Counted from the first letter of the stretch, positions 27,188 through 38,117 are shown. The stretch: 64,000 bases of DNA from Microbacterium caowuchunii (GCF_008727755.1 NZ_CP044231.1:1674001-1738000); one strand, 5' to 3'. Translations and numbers: made by a program. The notes: generated by a model not told the origin, from the letters alone.

Positions 27188-27261
27188 TGGAGGTGGCGAC
27201 GGGATTCGAACCCGTGTAAACGGCTTTGCAGGCCGGTGCCTAGCCGCTCGGCCACGCCACC
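27188..27261 (-). tRNA. tRNA-Cys(GCA)
   Basis: Acceptor GGTGGCG/CGCCACC, discriminator T, with CCA encoded (27188-27190). The anticodon loop CTGCAAA gives anticodon GCA. The T arm contains GGTTCGAATCC. It lies between tRNA-Gly and tRNA-Val on the minus strand and is probably co-transcribed with them. Confidence 0.95.
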
Positions 27262-27314
27262 ATGTGGTTCGACCCACGTTGCGGGACTCCCCCGAAGGGG
27301 AACCCTCACACTCG

Positions 27315-27387
27315 AGCGGATGACGAGACTCGAACTCGCGACCCTAACCTTGGCAAGGTTATGCGCTACCAACTGCGCTACATCCGC
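27315..27387 (-). tRNA. tRNA-Gly(GCC)
   Basis: 73 bases, acceptor GCGGATG/CATCCGC, discriminator T, no encoded CCA. The anticodon stem TAACC/GGTTA closes loop TTGCCAA, giving anticodon GCC, the main glycine tRNA for GGC/GGU. It is first of the three minus-strand tRNAs, behind a candidate promoter at 27422-27449. Confidence 0.95.
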
Positions 27388-27421
27388 ATGTGTTCTTCCC
27401 GATCTCTCGGGCACTTCAATG

Positions 27422-27449
27422 ACTTTAGCCCAGATTCACACCGACGCAA
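27422..27449 (-). promoter_or_regulatory. Candidate promoter of the tRNA-Gly/Cys/Val cluster
   Basis: Minus strand TTGCGT (27449-27444), 16-base spacer, TAAAGT (27427-27422). The start would fall near 27415, some 28 bases before mature tRNA-Gly. Confidence 0.5.
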
Positions 27450-27508
27450 AACCGATGTCGCCCCGCGCGTGTCTCCCGAAGCGTGCAAAAGCGTGCCTGC
27501 GGATCCGG

Positions 27509-27514
27509 TATGCT
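27509..27514 (+). promoter_or_regulatory. Candidate -10 element of tRNA-Val(CAC)
   Basis: TATGCT, placing the start near 27521, about 18 bases before the tRNA. It sits in the 151-base divergent gap between the two tRNA transcription units. Confidence 0.45.
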
Positions 27515-27538
27515 CGGTTACCGGCCCACGTGGCCGAT

Positions 27539-27611
27539 GGGCGATTGGCGCAGTTGGTAGCGCGCTTCCTTCACACGGAAGAGGTCGTCGGTTCGAGTCC
27601 GGCATCGCCCA
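27539..27611 (+). tRNA. tRNA-Val(CAC)
   Basis: 73 bases, acceptor GGGCGAT/ATCGCCC, discriminator A, no encoded CCA. The anticodon stem CTTCC/GGAAG closes loop TTCACAC, giving anticodon CAC, which reads GUG, a very common valine codon here. It has nearly the same acceptor and anticodon stems as the tRNA-Val(GAC) on the other strand, consistent with an old duplication. Confidence 0.95.
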
Positions 27612-27617
27612 CAGAAC

Positions 27618-27642
27618 ACCCCCGGTTCCCCGGGGGTTTTTT
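27618..27642 (+). terminator. Rho-independent terminator after tRNA-Val(CAC)
   Basis: ACCCCCGG-TTCC-CCGGGGGT followed by a run of T up to 27642; six bases beyond the tRNA. Confidence 0.85.
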
Positions 27643-27673
27643 GTCGCCCAGCGGAGGTCGCTCCCTGACGACC

Positions 27674-27739
27674 GGAGGAGATTCGGCGGGCGGAGGACGA
27701 ACCATCCGCTTCGGCTCCTCCGCCCGCCGAATCTCCTCC
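27674..27739. repeat. Perfect 24-bp inverted repeat with 18-base loop
   Basis: Bases 27674-27697 are the exact reverse complement of 27716-27739, starting GGAGGAGATTCGGC on the left arm. The loop is 18 bases. There is no T-run and a terminator for the tRNA already lies 32 bases upstream. A perfect 24-bp stem exceeds what termination needs, so this may be a dispersed palindromic element, a cruciform site or a processed small RNA. Confidence 0.7.
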
Positions 27740-27956
27740 GCCCGTAGACGTTCGCGTGCGAGGCGCCGCACGCCCGAGCGGGTAGCAAGGCGAACGCGTC
27801 ACGCGATCCGAACTCCGATCGACGACCGACGCACGCATGGACTGCCCTCCCTGAACCGGCCGCTGAGTGGGATGAGTTACCGCGGGCAGACGGGGACGGC
27901 CGGATGCCCCTCAGCGAGACCGGGCGGACGGATGGTGAGCCCGGTGCGCACACCAC

Positions 27957-27988
27957 GGGTCCGACCCCACCGAAGTGCGGCCGGACCC
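27957..27988 (-). terminator. Stem-loop terminator of the M28 peptidase gene
   Basis: Minus strand GGGTCCG and CGGACCC enclose an inner stem CCGCAC-TTCG-GTGGGG with one mismatch and a TTCG tetraloop. It begins 15 bases after the peptidase stop codon. No T-run. Confidence 0.55.
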
Positions 27989-28002
27989 GGGTTCCGATCC
28001 GA

Positions 28003-29664
28003 TCAGCGGATCGGCTTGCTGCCCCAGTAGTCGAGGTTGTTCACGTCGATCTGCGGAAGCGGGGCGACTCGGCTGCCGTCTTCGAAGAAGCCGGTCTTGC
28101 TCACGCCGAGCGTCATGATGGCGTGCGCGGCCGCGTCGCCGAGTTCGTTCAGCGCCGCGGTGCTCAGGTTGTTCACCGTGTCGCAGGCCAGGTGGTAGCA
28201 GGGGTCGTACGGTGCACCTTCCGTGCCGCCGAACAGAGCCACCTCCTCGGCCGTCTTGATCCCCTCGGCGCCACTGAACAGGCCACCCGCCGGTATGCCG
28301 ACGGCGATGAACGGCCCGTAGTCCGAACGTCCGTCGAAGGCCGTCGGTGCGCTGGCGAGTCCCTTACCGGCGAAGTAGTCGGTGAAGATCGTCTCGATCT
28401 GCGCCGATCCGGGAGGGCCCGCGAGCCCGTCGGGGTCGGCCGATCCGTCGCCGTCGTACACGAATCGCGCGTAGTTCGTCGAACCGAGCATGTCGAAGTT
28501 GAGGTTCGCGTAGATCGTCGCCAGCTCCGCATCGGTGAGGTTCGCGACGTAGTGCGTCGATCCCAGCAGCCCGCTCTCCTCCGCGCCCCAGAAGGCGAAC
28601 CGGAGCTTCTGAACCGGCTTCACGCCCAGCTTGGACATCTGGATGGCGGTCTCCAGGGTGACCGCCGTGCCGCTGCCGTTGTCGTTGATGCCCGGTCCCG
28701 CGGTCACCGAGTCGAGGTGCGCACCGACGACGATCGTCTTGTTCGCGTCACCCCGCGGCGAATCCGCCAGGACGTTCACCGTCGTACGGACCTCGGAGAC
28801 GGTGGATGTGGTGACCGTCACCGTGGTGGGTCCGGCCACGGATGCGTCGTAGAGCGCGACGCCGTCCGCGTAGCTGACCCCGACAACCGGCACCTCGACG
28901 GGCCCGCCGATCGTGACGCCGGTGAGCAGCTCGGTACGACCGGGGTTGCCCTCGTTGAAGAGGACCACCGCGTCATATCCCGCGGCCACCGCATTGGCGA
29001 CCTTCTCGCCGAACGTGCAGGTACCCCGCTGGATCAGGGCGACCTGGGGCTCGGTCTCGGACGCGGGCACGAAGTCCTCGGCCAGACATCCGGAGGTCGA
29101 GCTCGGCTCCTCGGTGGCGGGGATGACGACGTTCGTCGTGGGAACGACGGCGCCGGTCACCTCGCCGCTCCCGGAGTACTCGAGCGTCGCCGTCTCGTAG
29201 TCCGTGGGAGTCGGCGACACCTGACTGAGCGCTGCCGGACCGGTCTCCTCGAAGTAGGAGAACTCGAACTCCTGCGTCGAGACGGAGTAGCCCGCCTTCC
29301 TGAGCTGTTCGCTCACGTAGGCGGCCGAGGCGTCGTAGCCGGGGGTGCCGGACGCGCGCGTACCGCCGTTGTTGTTGGCGATGCGTTGCAAGGCACGTTC
29401 GTGCTGCAGGATGCCGTTGACCGTCACGGCCTTGAGCAACCTGCTCGTGTCGTCATTCGCACCGCCGCCACCGCCACGGCCTGGCCCATGGCCGTGGTGG
29501 TTGCCGTTGCCGTTGCCACCGCCGCCTTTGCCGCCGTGGTGGGAGCCGCTGCTCGCGCCGCCGCCGCCCTTGCCCGGGCCTTCACCGGCCAGGGCTGGTG
29601 CAGTCGGCACCATCACGACAGCCGCCACGATCAGCGCGGAGAGCGCCATTGCTCTTTTTCTCAC
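28003..29664 (-). CDS. Secreted M28-family zinc aminopeptidase with PA domain
   Basis: A 553-residue exported peptidase. A signal peptide (basic MRKRA, hydrophobic core, APALA cleavage site near residue 26) is followed by a Gly/His/Asn-rich linker of about 45 residues. A protease-associated domain (QRGTCTFGEKVANA, near residue 220) is nested before the M28 core. Zinc ligands are visible: GAHLDSV (His), INDNGSGT (Asp), GAEESGLLG (Glu), NFDMLGS (Asp) and CYHLACD (His). It resembles the Streptomyces griseus aminopeptidase/aminopeptidase Y group. GTG 29664 follows GAGGAG. It is a single-gene unit with its own terminator. Confidence 0.92.
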   Translation of the reverse strand: MRKRAMALSALIVAAVVMVPTAPALAGEGPGKGGGGASSGSHHGGKGGGGNGNGNHHGHGPGRGGGGGANDDTSRLLKAVTVNGILQHERALQRIANNNGGTRASGTPGYDASAAYVSEQLRKAGYSVSTQEFEFSYFEETGPAALSQVSPTPTDYETATLEYSGSGEVTGAVVPTTNVVIPATEEPSSTSGCLAEDFVPASETEPQVALIQRGTCTFGEKVANAVAAGYDAVVLFNEGNPGRTELLTGVTIGGPVEVPVVGVSYADGVALYDASVAGPTTVTVTTSTVSEVRTTVNVLADSPRGDANKTIVVGAHLDSVTAGPGINDNGSGTAVTLETAIQMSKLGVKPVQKLRFAFWGAEESGLLGSTHYVANLTDAELATIYANLNFDMLGSTNYARFVYDGDGSADPDGLAGPPGSAQIETIFTDYFAGKGLASAPTAFDGRSDYGPFIAVGIPAGGLFSGAEGIKTAEEVALFGGTEGAPYDPCYHLACDTVNNLSTAALNELGDAAAHAIMTLGVSKTGFFEDGSRVAPLPQIDVNNLDYWGSKPIR

Positions 29665-29859
29665 GATATCTCCTCGTCAGGTCCACCCCCGGGGGGTCGG
29701 GTGTGTCCGTACAGGCTCGCCCACGATCGCGCAGGACACCAGGTGCGCGAGAGAAGACGTCCCAAAACGGGGGCACCACGAAGCGCGCCGGCAAGAGCCG
29801 GGCCACCTCGGCCACCCGTGCGTCGCGGGGCGGTGAGAAGACGTACGCGATCCCGTCCG

Positions 29860-31131
29860 TCAGCCCGCGGCAGGCGTGGTCGCGGCGGGCGCGGCCGGAT
29901 CGGGCAGGTCCGCCGCGCCGTAGAGCGCCCCGATCAGGAGCTTCCCGAGCACCACGGCCGCGTTCTCGCCGTCGACGGGCGATGCCGAGAGGTTGCACGC
30001 GATGATGATCGTGTCGCCGGTCTGCGCGTTGTGCACCATGAACGACGAGTATCCCGGCAGCTGCCCGTCGTGTCCGAGGATCCCGGGGGCGAACTGCGCG
30101 ATCCCCAGCCCGTAGGCGACGGGCGCGCCCGGCGTCATGGGCCGGATGCTGTCCATGCGCAGCTTCTGGGTCGACTCGTCCAGGAGACCGCCGCCCACGA
30201 GCGCCTTGACGTACACGGCGAGGTCGTCCGGCGTGGAGATCGCCCCGCCCGCCGTCCACGCCCAGGAGGGGTTGGCATCGGTCTGATCGATCGGCAGCAG
30301 AGTGCCGTCCAGTGCGTCGGCGAGCTCGTCCGCGGGCACGGCGTAACTGTCGATCGTCTCGACATTGGTGCCGAACTGGTAACCGCGGGCATGAGCTCCC
30401 GGGATCGACCAGTCGTCGGCGAGCGGCAGCAGCGAGTGCGTCATACCCAGGGGTTCGAAGATCCGCTCGGCGAACGCCTCCGACGCGGACATGCCGGTCA
30501 GCTGCTCGATCACGACACCGAGCAGGACGATGTTCGTGTTGCTGTACTCGAATTCGACCCCCGGCGCGGCATTCACCGGATGGGAGAACGCGATCGCCAG
30601 CAGCTCGTCGGCCGTCCAGGCCTTCTGCGGATCCTCATCGAGCGTGGCGTTGAAAGCGGGATCGAAGGTGTAGCTGTACAGGCCGCTGCGCATCTCCGCG
30701 AGATTCGCGATGGTGATGTCGTCGCCGCCGGGGACATCCGGGCGGAAGGTGGAGATCGGCTCGTCGAGGGCGAGGACGCCTTCCTGCACGAGCTGGAGGA
30801 TGACGGTGGAGGTCATCGTCTTCGTGTTGCTGCCGATGCGGAAGGAATCACTCAGCGCCATCGGCATCTCGGCGCCGATCTCGGCGGTGCCGAAGGTCGC
30901 CGACCAGTCGCCGCGCGACGGGGACTCCACCAGGACGACCACACCCGGGATGGCGTTCTCGGCCATGACCGCGGGGATCTTCTCCTCGAGCGTCGCCGCG
31001 TAGTCGGGGAGGTCTGGGGCGGGGGGAACGGTCGCGCCCGCCGGAGCCGCATCCTTCCCCGTGTTCGAGGAGCAGGCGGTGAACAGCAGTACCGCGCCCA
31101 GGACCGCGGTGGCCAGGACAGACTTCTTCAT
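29860..31131 (-). CDS. Lipoprotein serine hydrolase of the beta-lactamase/DD-carboxypeptidase superfamily
   Basis: A 423-residue serine hydrolase, probably tethered to the outer face of the membrane by the lipobox LFTAC (Cys20). The catalytic motifs of the class C beta-lactamase/esterase-like family are present: SNTK (Ser101, Lys104), YSN in FEYSNTNIVLLG, and HDG in GHDGQLPGYSS. This set is shared by DD-peptidases, esterases and lactamases, so the substrate is open; a cell-wall peptidase is plausible. ATG 31131 was chosen to give MKKS before the lipoprotein signal; an ATG four codons earlier (31143) is equally possible. Confidence 0.88.
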   Translation of the reverse strand: MKKSVLATAVLGAVLLFTACSSNTGKDAAPAGATVPPAPDLPDYAATLEEKIPAVMAENAIPGVVVLVESPSRGDWSATFGTAEIGAEMPMALSDSFRIGSNTKTMTSTVILQLVQEGVLALDEPISTFRPDVPGGDDITIANLAEMRSGLYSYTFDPAFNATLDEDPQKAWTADELLAIAFSHPVNAAPGVEFEYSNTNIVLLGVVIEQLTGMSASEAFAERIFEPLGMTHSLLPLADDWSIPGAHARGYQFGTNVETIDSYAVPADELADALDGTLLPIDQTDANPSWAWTAGGAISTPDDLAVYVKALVGGGLLDESTQKLRMDSIRPMTPGAPVAYGLGIAQFAPGILGHDGQLPGYSSFMVHNAQTGDTIIIACNLSASPVDGENAAVVLGKLLIGALYGAADLPDPAAPAATTPAAG

Positions 31132-31195
31132 CACGCTAGCCATCCTGGCAGCGCCGGAGACGCCCATCTGACCACGAGGACGCGGGCGGGATGGA

Positions 31196-31684
31196 TCACG
31201 CGCGCCGCCACCCGTACCGCGCCTGCAGAGCGCGGGCGACCACGTCGAAGCGCGCCGCATCGAGCGCGACGCCCTCGCGGCGGAGGCCCTCGACGTGCAC
31301 GCTGTACAGCTGGTCCAGATCCACCCAGGAGGGCCTGCCCTGTGCGTCCCAGGGGCCGCTGCCGATCGGGACGTACTCCCGCTCCCCCGCGTGCGAGCGC
31401 GACGTCAGCTTGACTGCGTAGACGCGGTCCGCGCTCTGCCGCGCGATGATGAGCACCGGGCGGTCCTTGCCGCGGCCGTCCCGTTCCGCGAAGGGCACCC
31501 AGGTCCAGCCGATCTCGCCCGCATCCGCGCGCCCGTCGCGTCGCGGGTCGTAGCCGAGCACGAGCCCGCGCACGTCCGTGGGCGAGACCTCGACGGTCGT
31601 CGGGGCGGGAGCGGACGGGACCGTCGTTCGGGCCGGGGTGAGGACGCGGGCGAGGCGGGCGAACAGGGACCGGAGCGAAGCCAT
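31196..31684 (-). CDS. PemK/MazF-like protein without adjacent antitoxin
   Basis: A 162-residue protein with an N-terminal basic helical extension (about 40 residues) and a C-terminal PemK/MazF-like beta-barrel. The segment KDRPVLIIARQSADRVYAVKLTS matches the family core strand (RPVLVI), and GRPSWVDLDQLYSV the C-terminal part. PemK/MazF toxins are mRNA-cleaving RNases, but no antitoxin-like small gene is adjacent. Neighbours are amt upstream and a lipoprotein hydrolase downstream. It may have a housekeeping or different role. ATG 31684 has AGGG seven bases before it; GTG two codons upstream is the alternative. Confidence 0.7.
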   Translation of the reverse strand: MASLRSLFARLARVLTPARTTVPSAPAPTTVEVSPTDVRGLVLGYDPRRDGRADAGEIGWTWVPFAERDGRGKDRPVLIIARQSADRVYAVKLTSRSHAGEREYVPIGSGPWDAQGRPSWVDLDQLYSVHVEGLRREGVALDAARFDVVARALQARYGWRRA

Positions 31685-31701
31685 CCTCACACCCTACGGA
31701 C

Positions 31702-31743
31702 GATGCCGGGGGCACCGCGGTCGCCCGCGATGCCCCCGGCATC
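31702..31743 (-). terminator. Terminator of the ammonium transporter gene
   Basis: A 13-bp perfect outer stem (31702-31714 with 31731-31743) encloses an inner CGCGG/CCGCG stem and a four-base loop. It starts 18 bases after the amt stop and 17 bases before the PemK-like gene. Confidence 0.65.
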
Positions 31744-31761
31744 TGCTGTGTGGATGAGGGA

Positions 31762-32988
31762 TCAGGCCTGCTCGACGAGCGAGTAGCCCTCCTCGCCGTG
31801 CACGACCGTGTCGACGCCGGCGAGCTCGTCGTCGTTCTTGATGCGGAAGCCGATGGTCTTCTCGATCGCGAAGCCGATGACCCAGGCGACGACGAAGGAG
31901 TAGATCAGGACACCGAAGGCCGCGACGAACTGGATGACCAGCTGCTCGGCGTTGCCGCCGACGAACAGTCCGGTGCCGGTGGCGAAGAAGCCGAGGTAGA
32001 GCGTTCCGATCATGCCGCCGACGAGGTGGACGCCGACCACGTCGAGGGAGTCGTCGAAGCCGAGCTTCCACTTCAGTTCGACCGCGAGGGCGCAGACCGC
32101 ACCGGTGACGACACCGAGCAGCAGGGCCCAGCCGGGCGTGAGGTTGGCGCAGGCCGGGGTGATGGCGACCAGACCCGCGACGGCACCGGATGCCGCGCCG
32201 ACCGACGTGGCCTTGCCGTCCTTCAGTTTCTCGATCAGCAGCCAGCCGAGGATCGCCGCGGCCGTGGCACCGACCGTGTTGATGATGATGAGTCCGACCG
32301 ACGAGTCACCCGTGCCCAGCAGCCCGGCCGTGCCTTCCGCGCCGGCGTTGAAGCCGAACCAGCCGAACCAGAGGATCGAAGCGCCCAGCATGACGAGCGG
32401 TACGTTGTGGGGCTTCGTGATGCCCTTTTGGAAGCCGATGCGCTTGCCGAGGACCAGAGCGAGCGCGAGCGCTGCCGCACCGGCGTTGATGTGCACCGCG
32501 GTGCCACCGGCGTAGTCGATGACCTCGGCGGAGAACCCGAAGGTCTCGCCCAGACCCATGATCCAGCCGCCGCCCCAGACCCACGCGGCCACCGGGAAGT
32601 AGACGACCGTCGCCCAGATGCCGGCGAAGATCAGCCAGGAGCCGAACTTCGCACGGTCGGCGATCGCACCGGAGATCAGGGCGACCGTGATGATCGCGAA
32701 CGTGGCACCGAAGGTCGCACCGACGAGGCCGTCGCTGTCGAGGCCGCCGAGGCCGAAGTCGCTGAACGGGTTACCGGCGAAGGCCCACGTGCTGTCGACC
32801 GCGCTCATGTTGAAGCCGTAGAGGATCCACAGCACGCTGACGAGTCCGAGTGCGCCGAAGCTCATCATCATCATGCTGACGACACTCTTGGCCTTCACCA
32901 GCCCGCCGTAGAAGAACGCCACACCGGGCGTCATAAATAGCACAAGTGCCGTCGCTGCGACGGACCAGGCGAGATTTCCGCTGTCCAT
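31762..32988 (-). CDS. amt: Ammonium transporter Amt
   Basis: Trimeric membrane channel for ammonium uptake, 408 residues with eleven predicted helices. The N-terminus has LVLFMTPGVAFFYGGLV. The twin pore histidines are in GGTAVHINAGAAALA and VVGVHLVGGMIG. The signature DYAGGTAVHINAGAAALALA lies mid-protein and the C-terminal cytoplasmic tail has GFRIKNDDELAGVD. ATG 32988 follows GAGGAA by five bases. No glnB/PII gene follows, although amt-glnK pairing is common. A GlnR-like box lies about 120 bases upstream, fitting nitrogen control. Confidence 0.96.
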   Translation of the reverse strand: MDSGNLAWSVAATALVLFMTPGVAFFYGGLVKAKSVVSMMMMSFGALGLVSVLWILYGFNMSAVDSTWAFAGNPFSDFGLGGLDSDGLVGATFGATFAIITVALISGAIADRAKFGSWLIFAGIWATVVYFPVAAWVWGGGWIMGLGETFGFSAEVIDYAGGTAVHINAGAAALALALVLGKRIGFQKGITKPHNVPLVMLGASILWFGWFGFNAGAEGTAGLLGTGDSSVGLIIINTVGATAAAILGWLLIEKLKDGKATSVGAASGAVAGLVAITPACANLTPGWALLLGVVTGAVCALAVELKWKLGFDDSLDVVGVHLVGGMIGTLYLGFFATGTGLFVGGNAEQLVIQFVAAFGVLIYSFVVAWVIGFAIEKTIGFRIKNDDELAGVDTVVHGEEGYSLVEQA

Positions 32989-33107
32989 GAGATTCCTCAT
33001 CCATGTCGTGTTACTCGGAGTACCGAGGCGACCGCATTCAGACGGGTTGCGGAGGCTTCGGGCTCGCTAAGTCTCGCGACGGGCCGTTCCAGCGAGATGC
33101 GCGCTCC

Positions 33108-33123
33108 GTTACGGCGGCGTTAC
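33108..33123 (-). promoter_or_regulatory. GlnR-like box upstream of amt
   Basis: Minus strand GTAAC-GCCGCC-GTAAC, two direct pentamers 11 bases apart, close to the actinobacterial GlnR consensus GTnAC-n6-GaAAC. It is about 120 bases upstream of amt, a well-known member of GlnR regulons. A further partial palindrome GAACATC-ATGTTTC lies at 33141-33154. Confidence 0.5.
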
Positions 33124-33194
33124 AGGATGGCGGATGAGGTGAACATCATGTTTCGAGCACCGGGGAGGCTGCCCCGGAATACCCGGGAGACGCC

Positions 33195-34229
33195 TCAGGA
33201 GTGGGTGAGCGCGATGAGCCGCGAAATCGCCCGCAGGTACTTCTTCCGGTAGCCCCCGGCGAGCATCTCGTCTCCGAAGACCGTGTCGAGCGGGGCGCCC
33301 GTGGCGCGGAGGGGGATCTGCGCGTCGTAGGCGCGGTCGATGAACGCCACGAAGCGCAGGGCCGCGGACTGATCGGTCAGGACGGTCACGTCGCGCAGCC
33401 CGATGGTGCTCAGCCCCTCGATGAGCCGGATGTACCGGGAGGGGTGCACGGTGGCGAGGTGGCGGATGAGCGCGTCGAAGGCGTCGTCGGAGACGACACC
33501 GGATGCGGCCGCGGCGGAGATCGCCTGCTCGTACCCGTCGTCGTCGAGCACGACAGCGTGGCCGTCCACGGCACGCTGGCGGAAGTCGACGCCGTCGATG
33601 CGGAGGGTCTCGAAACTGGCGGACATCGCGCTGATCTCGCGCAGGAAGTCCTGCGCGGCGAAGCGCCCCTCCCCCAGCGCGTTCGGCGGCGTGTTCGAAG
33701 TGGCAGCGAGCTTGGTCCCGGTCGCGACGAGTTCGCCCAGCAGCCGGGTCATCACCATCGTGTCGCCCGGATCGTCGAGTTCGAACTCGTCGATGCAGAG
33801 CAGATCGGCCCCGCGGAACAGCTCAACGGTCTGCTGATAGCCGATCGCCCCCACCAGCGCGGTGTACTCGATGAACGATCCGAAGTACTTCCTCCTGGCC
33901 GGCATCGCGTGGTAGATCGAGGCGAGCAGATGCGTCTTGCCGACGCCGAATCCGCCGTCGAGGTACACCCCGGGCTTACGCTCGGGCGTCTTGGGCGCGC
34001 GGCGGAACAGACCCTTCTTCGCCTGGGGCGCGGTCCCGCCCGCGAACTCCGTGAGCGTGTCCTTGGCGTCCTGCTGGGAGGGATACGCGTCGTCTGCGCG
34101 GTAGGACGCGAAGGACGCGTCGGAGAACTGCGGAGGCGGCACGAGGGAGGCGACCATGTCGGCGCCCGAGACGTGCGGGGCCCGTTCGGACAGACGGACG
34201 ATGCCGGTCGACGGCGCGGTGGAGGTCAT
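33195..34229 (-). CDS. zapE: Cell division protein ZapE (AFG1-like ATPase)
   Basis: P-loop ATPase of the AFG1/ZapE family, 344 residues. Walker A is GGFGVGKTH (near residue 95) and Walker [15 protein letters not shown]; the sensor region [15 protein letters not shown] and VDFRQRA are family motifs. In Escherichia coli ZapE binds FtsZ at constriction. The role in actinobacteria is not established. ATG 34229, divergent from the rhodanese gene across 122 bases. Confidence 0.9.
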   Translation of the reverse strand: MTSTAPSTGIVRLSERAPHVSGADMVASLVPPPQFSDASFASYRADDAYPSQQDAKDTLTEFAGGTAPQAKKGLFRRAPKTPERKPGVYLDGGFGVGKTHLLASIYHAMPARRKYFGSFIEYTALVGAIGYQQTVELFRGADLLCIDEFELDDPGDTMVMTRLLGELVATGTKLAATSNTPPNALGEGRFAAQDFLREISAMSASFETLRIDGVDFRQRAVDGHAVVLDDDGYEQAISAAAASGVVSDDAFDALIRHLATVHPSRYIRLIEGLSTIGLRDVTVLTDQSAALRFVAFIDRAYDAQIPLRATGAPLDTVFGDEMLAGGYRKKYLRAISRLIALTHS

Positions 34230-34351
34230 GTGCGTCCTGTGTCCCCTGTTTACCTGAAGGATGCGTCGCGTGCCCGAGGGAATCTAGGGTCGAAGCAGAC
34301 GGTTATCAGCCTACGCCGTCCCCTTACGTCCGAAGACGAGGAGCACCCCCC

Positions 34352-35254
34352 GTGACCGTCGAGCCCGACACCACATCCGAGAAGTTCGCCGCCTATGCGC
34401 ATCCCGAGCGCCTCGTCTCCGCCGATTGGCTGCAGGAACGCCTGGGCACCCCGGGCCTCGTGGTCGTGGAATCGGACGAGGACGTCCTGCTGTACGAGAC
34501 CGGCCACATCCCCGGCGCGGTGAAGATCGACTGGCACACGGAACTCAACGACCCCGTCGTGCGCGATTACCTCGACGGCGAGGGGTTCGCCGAGCTGATG
34601 AGCCGCAAGGGCATCGCCCGCGACGACACGGTGGTCATCTACGGCGACAAGAACAACTGGTGGGCCGCCTACGCGCTCTGGGTGTTCTCGTTGTTCGGCC
34701 ACGAGGACGTCCGGCTGCTGGACGGCGGTCGCGACCGGTGGATCGCGGACGAGCGCCCGCTGACGACGGAACCGTCCCACCGGGAGCCCACCGAGTACCC
34801 CATCGTGGAACGCGACGACAGCGAGCTGCGAGCGTTCAAGGAGGACGTGCTCGCACACCTGGGCCATCCGCTGATCGACGTGCGCTCCGCCGAGGAGTAC
34901 AGCGGAGAGCGCACCACGGCCCCCGCCTACCCCGAGGAGGGCGCGCTGCGGGCCGGGCACATCCCGTCGGCGCAGAGCGTGCCCTGGGCGCGCGCCGTGG
35001 CGGAGGACGGCTCGTTCCGCCCGCGCGACGAACTGGATGCCATCTATCGTGCGGAGGCGGGGCTCGGCGACGGCGACTCGGTCATCGCGTACTGCCGCAT
35101 CGGCGAACGCTCCAGCCACACATGGTTCGTGCTGAAGCACCTCCTCGGGTTCGAGGACGTCCGCAACTACGACGGGTCGTGGACCGAGTGGGGCAGTGCC
35201 GTGCGGGTGCCGATCGTGACCGGGTCGGAACCGGGGGACGTCCCGGGCCGGTGA
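34352..35254 (+). CDS. Two-domain sulfurtransferase (rhodanese)
   Basis: Thiosulfate/3-mercaptopyruvate sulfurtransferase type, 300 residues. The N-terminal rhodanese domain has [18 protein letters not shown] and [12 protein letters not shown], with Asp in place of Cys, so it is catalytically inactive as usual. The C-terminal domain has [17 protein letters not shown] and the active loop [13 protein letters not shown] (Cys near residue 248). GTG 34352 follows GAGGAG. It is followed by sufE 31 bases downstream, a common actinobacterial pair suggesting sulfur trafficking. Confidence 0.93.
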   Translation: MTVEPDTTSEKFAAYAHPERLVSADWLQERLGTPGLVVVESDEDVLLYETGHIPGAVKIDWHTELNDPVVRDYLDGEGFAELMSRKGIARDDTVVIYGDKNNWWAAYALWVFSLFGHEDVRLLDGGRDRWIADERPLTTEPSHREPTEYPIVERDDSELRAFKEDVLAHLGHPLIDVRSAEEYSGERTTAPAYPEEGALRAGHIPSAQSVPWARAVAEDGSFRPRDELDAIYRAEAGLGDGDSVIAYCRIGERSSHTWFVLKHLLGFEDVRNYDGSWTEWGSAVRVPIVTGSEPGDVPGR

Positions 35255-35285
35255 CCCCGGGCCGTCGCGTGGGAGGATGGGGGCG

Positions 35286-35726
35286 ATGAGCGAGACCGAA
35301 CTGCCCGAGAGCCTGGCCGAGATCCGGGACGATTTCCTGGCCCTCCCCGAGCCGGAACGGCTCCAGCTGCTGCTCGAGTTCTCGCAGGAGCTCCCGGCGG
35401 TGCCGGCGGAGTTCTCCGATCACCCGGAGATGACCGAGCGGGTCGCCGAGTGCCAGTCGCCCGTCTACATCCTCATCGAGGTCGGTGAGGAGGGGATCGT
35501 GACGATGCACGCGACGGCTCCCGCCGAGGCGCCGACCACGCGCGGTTTCGCCAGCATCCTCGCGCAGGGCATCAGCGGGCTCACCGCCGATGAGGTGCTG
35601 GGGATCCCGGACGACTTCCCGCGCAGCATCGGACTGACGCGTGCCGTGTCGCCGTTGCGGATCGCGGGCATGACGGGGATGCTGCTGCGGGCGAAGCGGC
35701 AGGTGCGCGAGAAGCGCTCCGCCTGA
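35286..35726 (+). CDS. sufE: SufE-family sulfur acceptor protein
   Basis: A 146-residue protein of the SufE/CsdE family, which accepts sulfane sulfur on a conserved Cys. Here VAECQSPVYI carries Cys56 at the expected loop, and the C-terminal helix bundle GLTADEVLGIPDDFPRSIGL matches the family. No sufS or sufBCD lies in the window. Its position next to the rhodanese suggests it takes sulfur from that enzyme. ATG 35286 has GGAGG upstream; the ATG three codons earlier overlaps it. Confidence 0.9.
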   Translation: MSETELPESLAEIRDDFLALPEPERLQLLLEFSQELPAVPAEFSDHPEMTERVAECQSPVYILIEVGEEGIVTMHATAPAEAPTTRGFASILAQGISGLTADEVLGIPDDFPRSIGLTRAVSPLRIAGMTGMLLRAKRQVREKRSA

Positions 35727-35818
35727 TCGGGATCCCCGGTCGCCCGGGCCCATAGTCCCGAGCGATGCTCGACGCCAGTCCCCCCTGAGGGCGGGAGCGC
35801 ACTCCGTAGCGTGGGGGC

Positions 35819-38116
<2,298 letters not shown>

Positions 38117-38117
38117 C

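Larger units (their letters stand above)
27643..28002. other. Gene-free stretch between tRNA-Val(CAC) and the M28 peptidase
   Basis: 360 bases without a convincing gene. It holds the long inverted repeat at 27674-27739 and a terminator-like hairpin at 27957-27988 for the peptidase gene. Open frames crossing it on both strands run into the tRNA genes and have Arg/Pro-rich translations typical of shadows. Confidence 0.6.

Noticed and set aside
27618..27739. CRISPR or transposon end
   Set aside because: Only one inverted repeat pair exists, with no spacer array, direct target duplication or transposase nearby.
27378..27956. A 192-codon minus-strand open frame over the tRNA region
   Set aside because: It reads antisense through tRNA-Val(CAC), its terminator and the inverted repeat; the translated piece DSNRRPLPCEGSALP is a typical artefact of a tRNA sequence.
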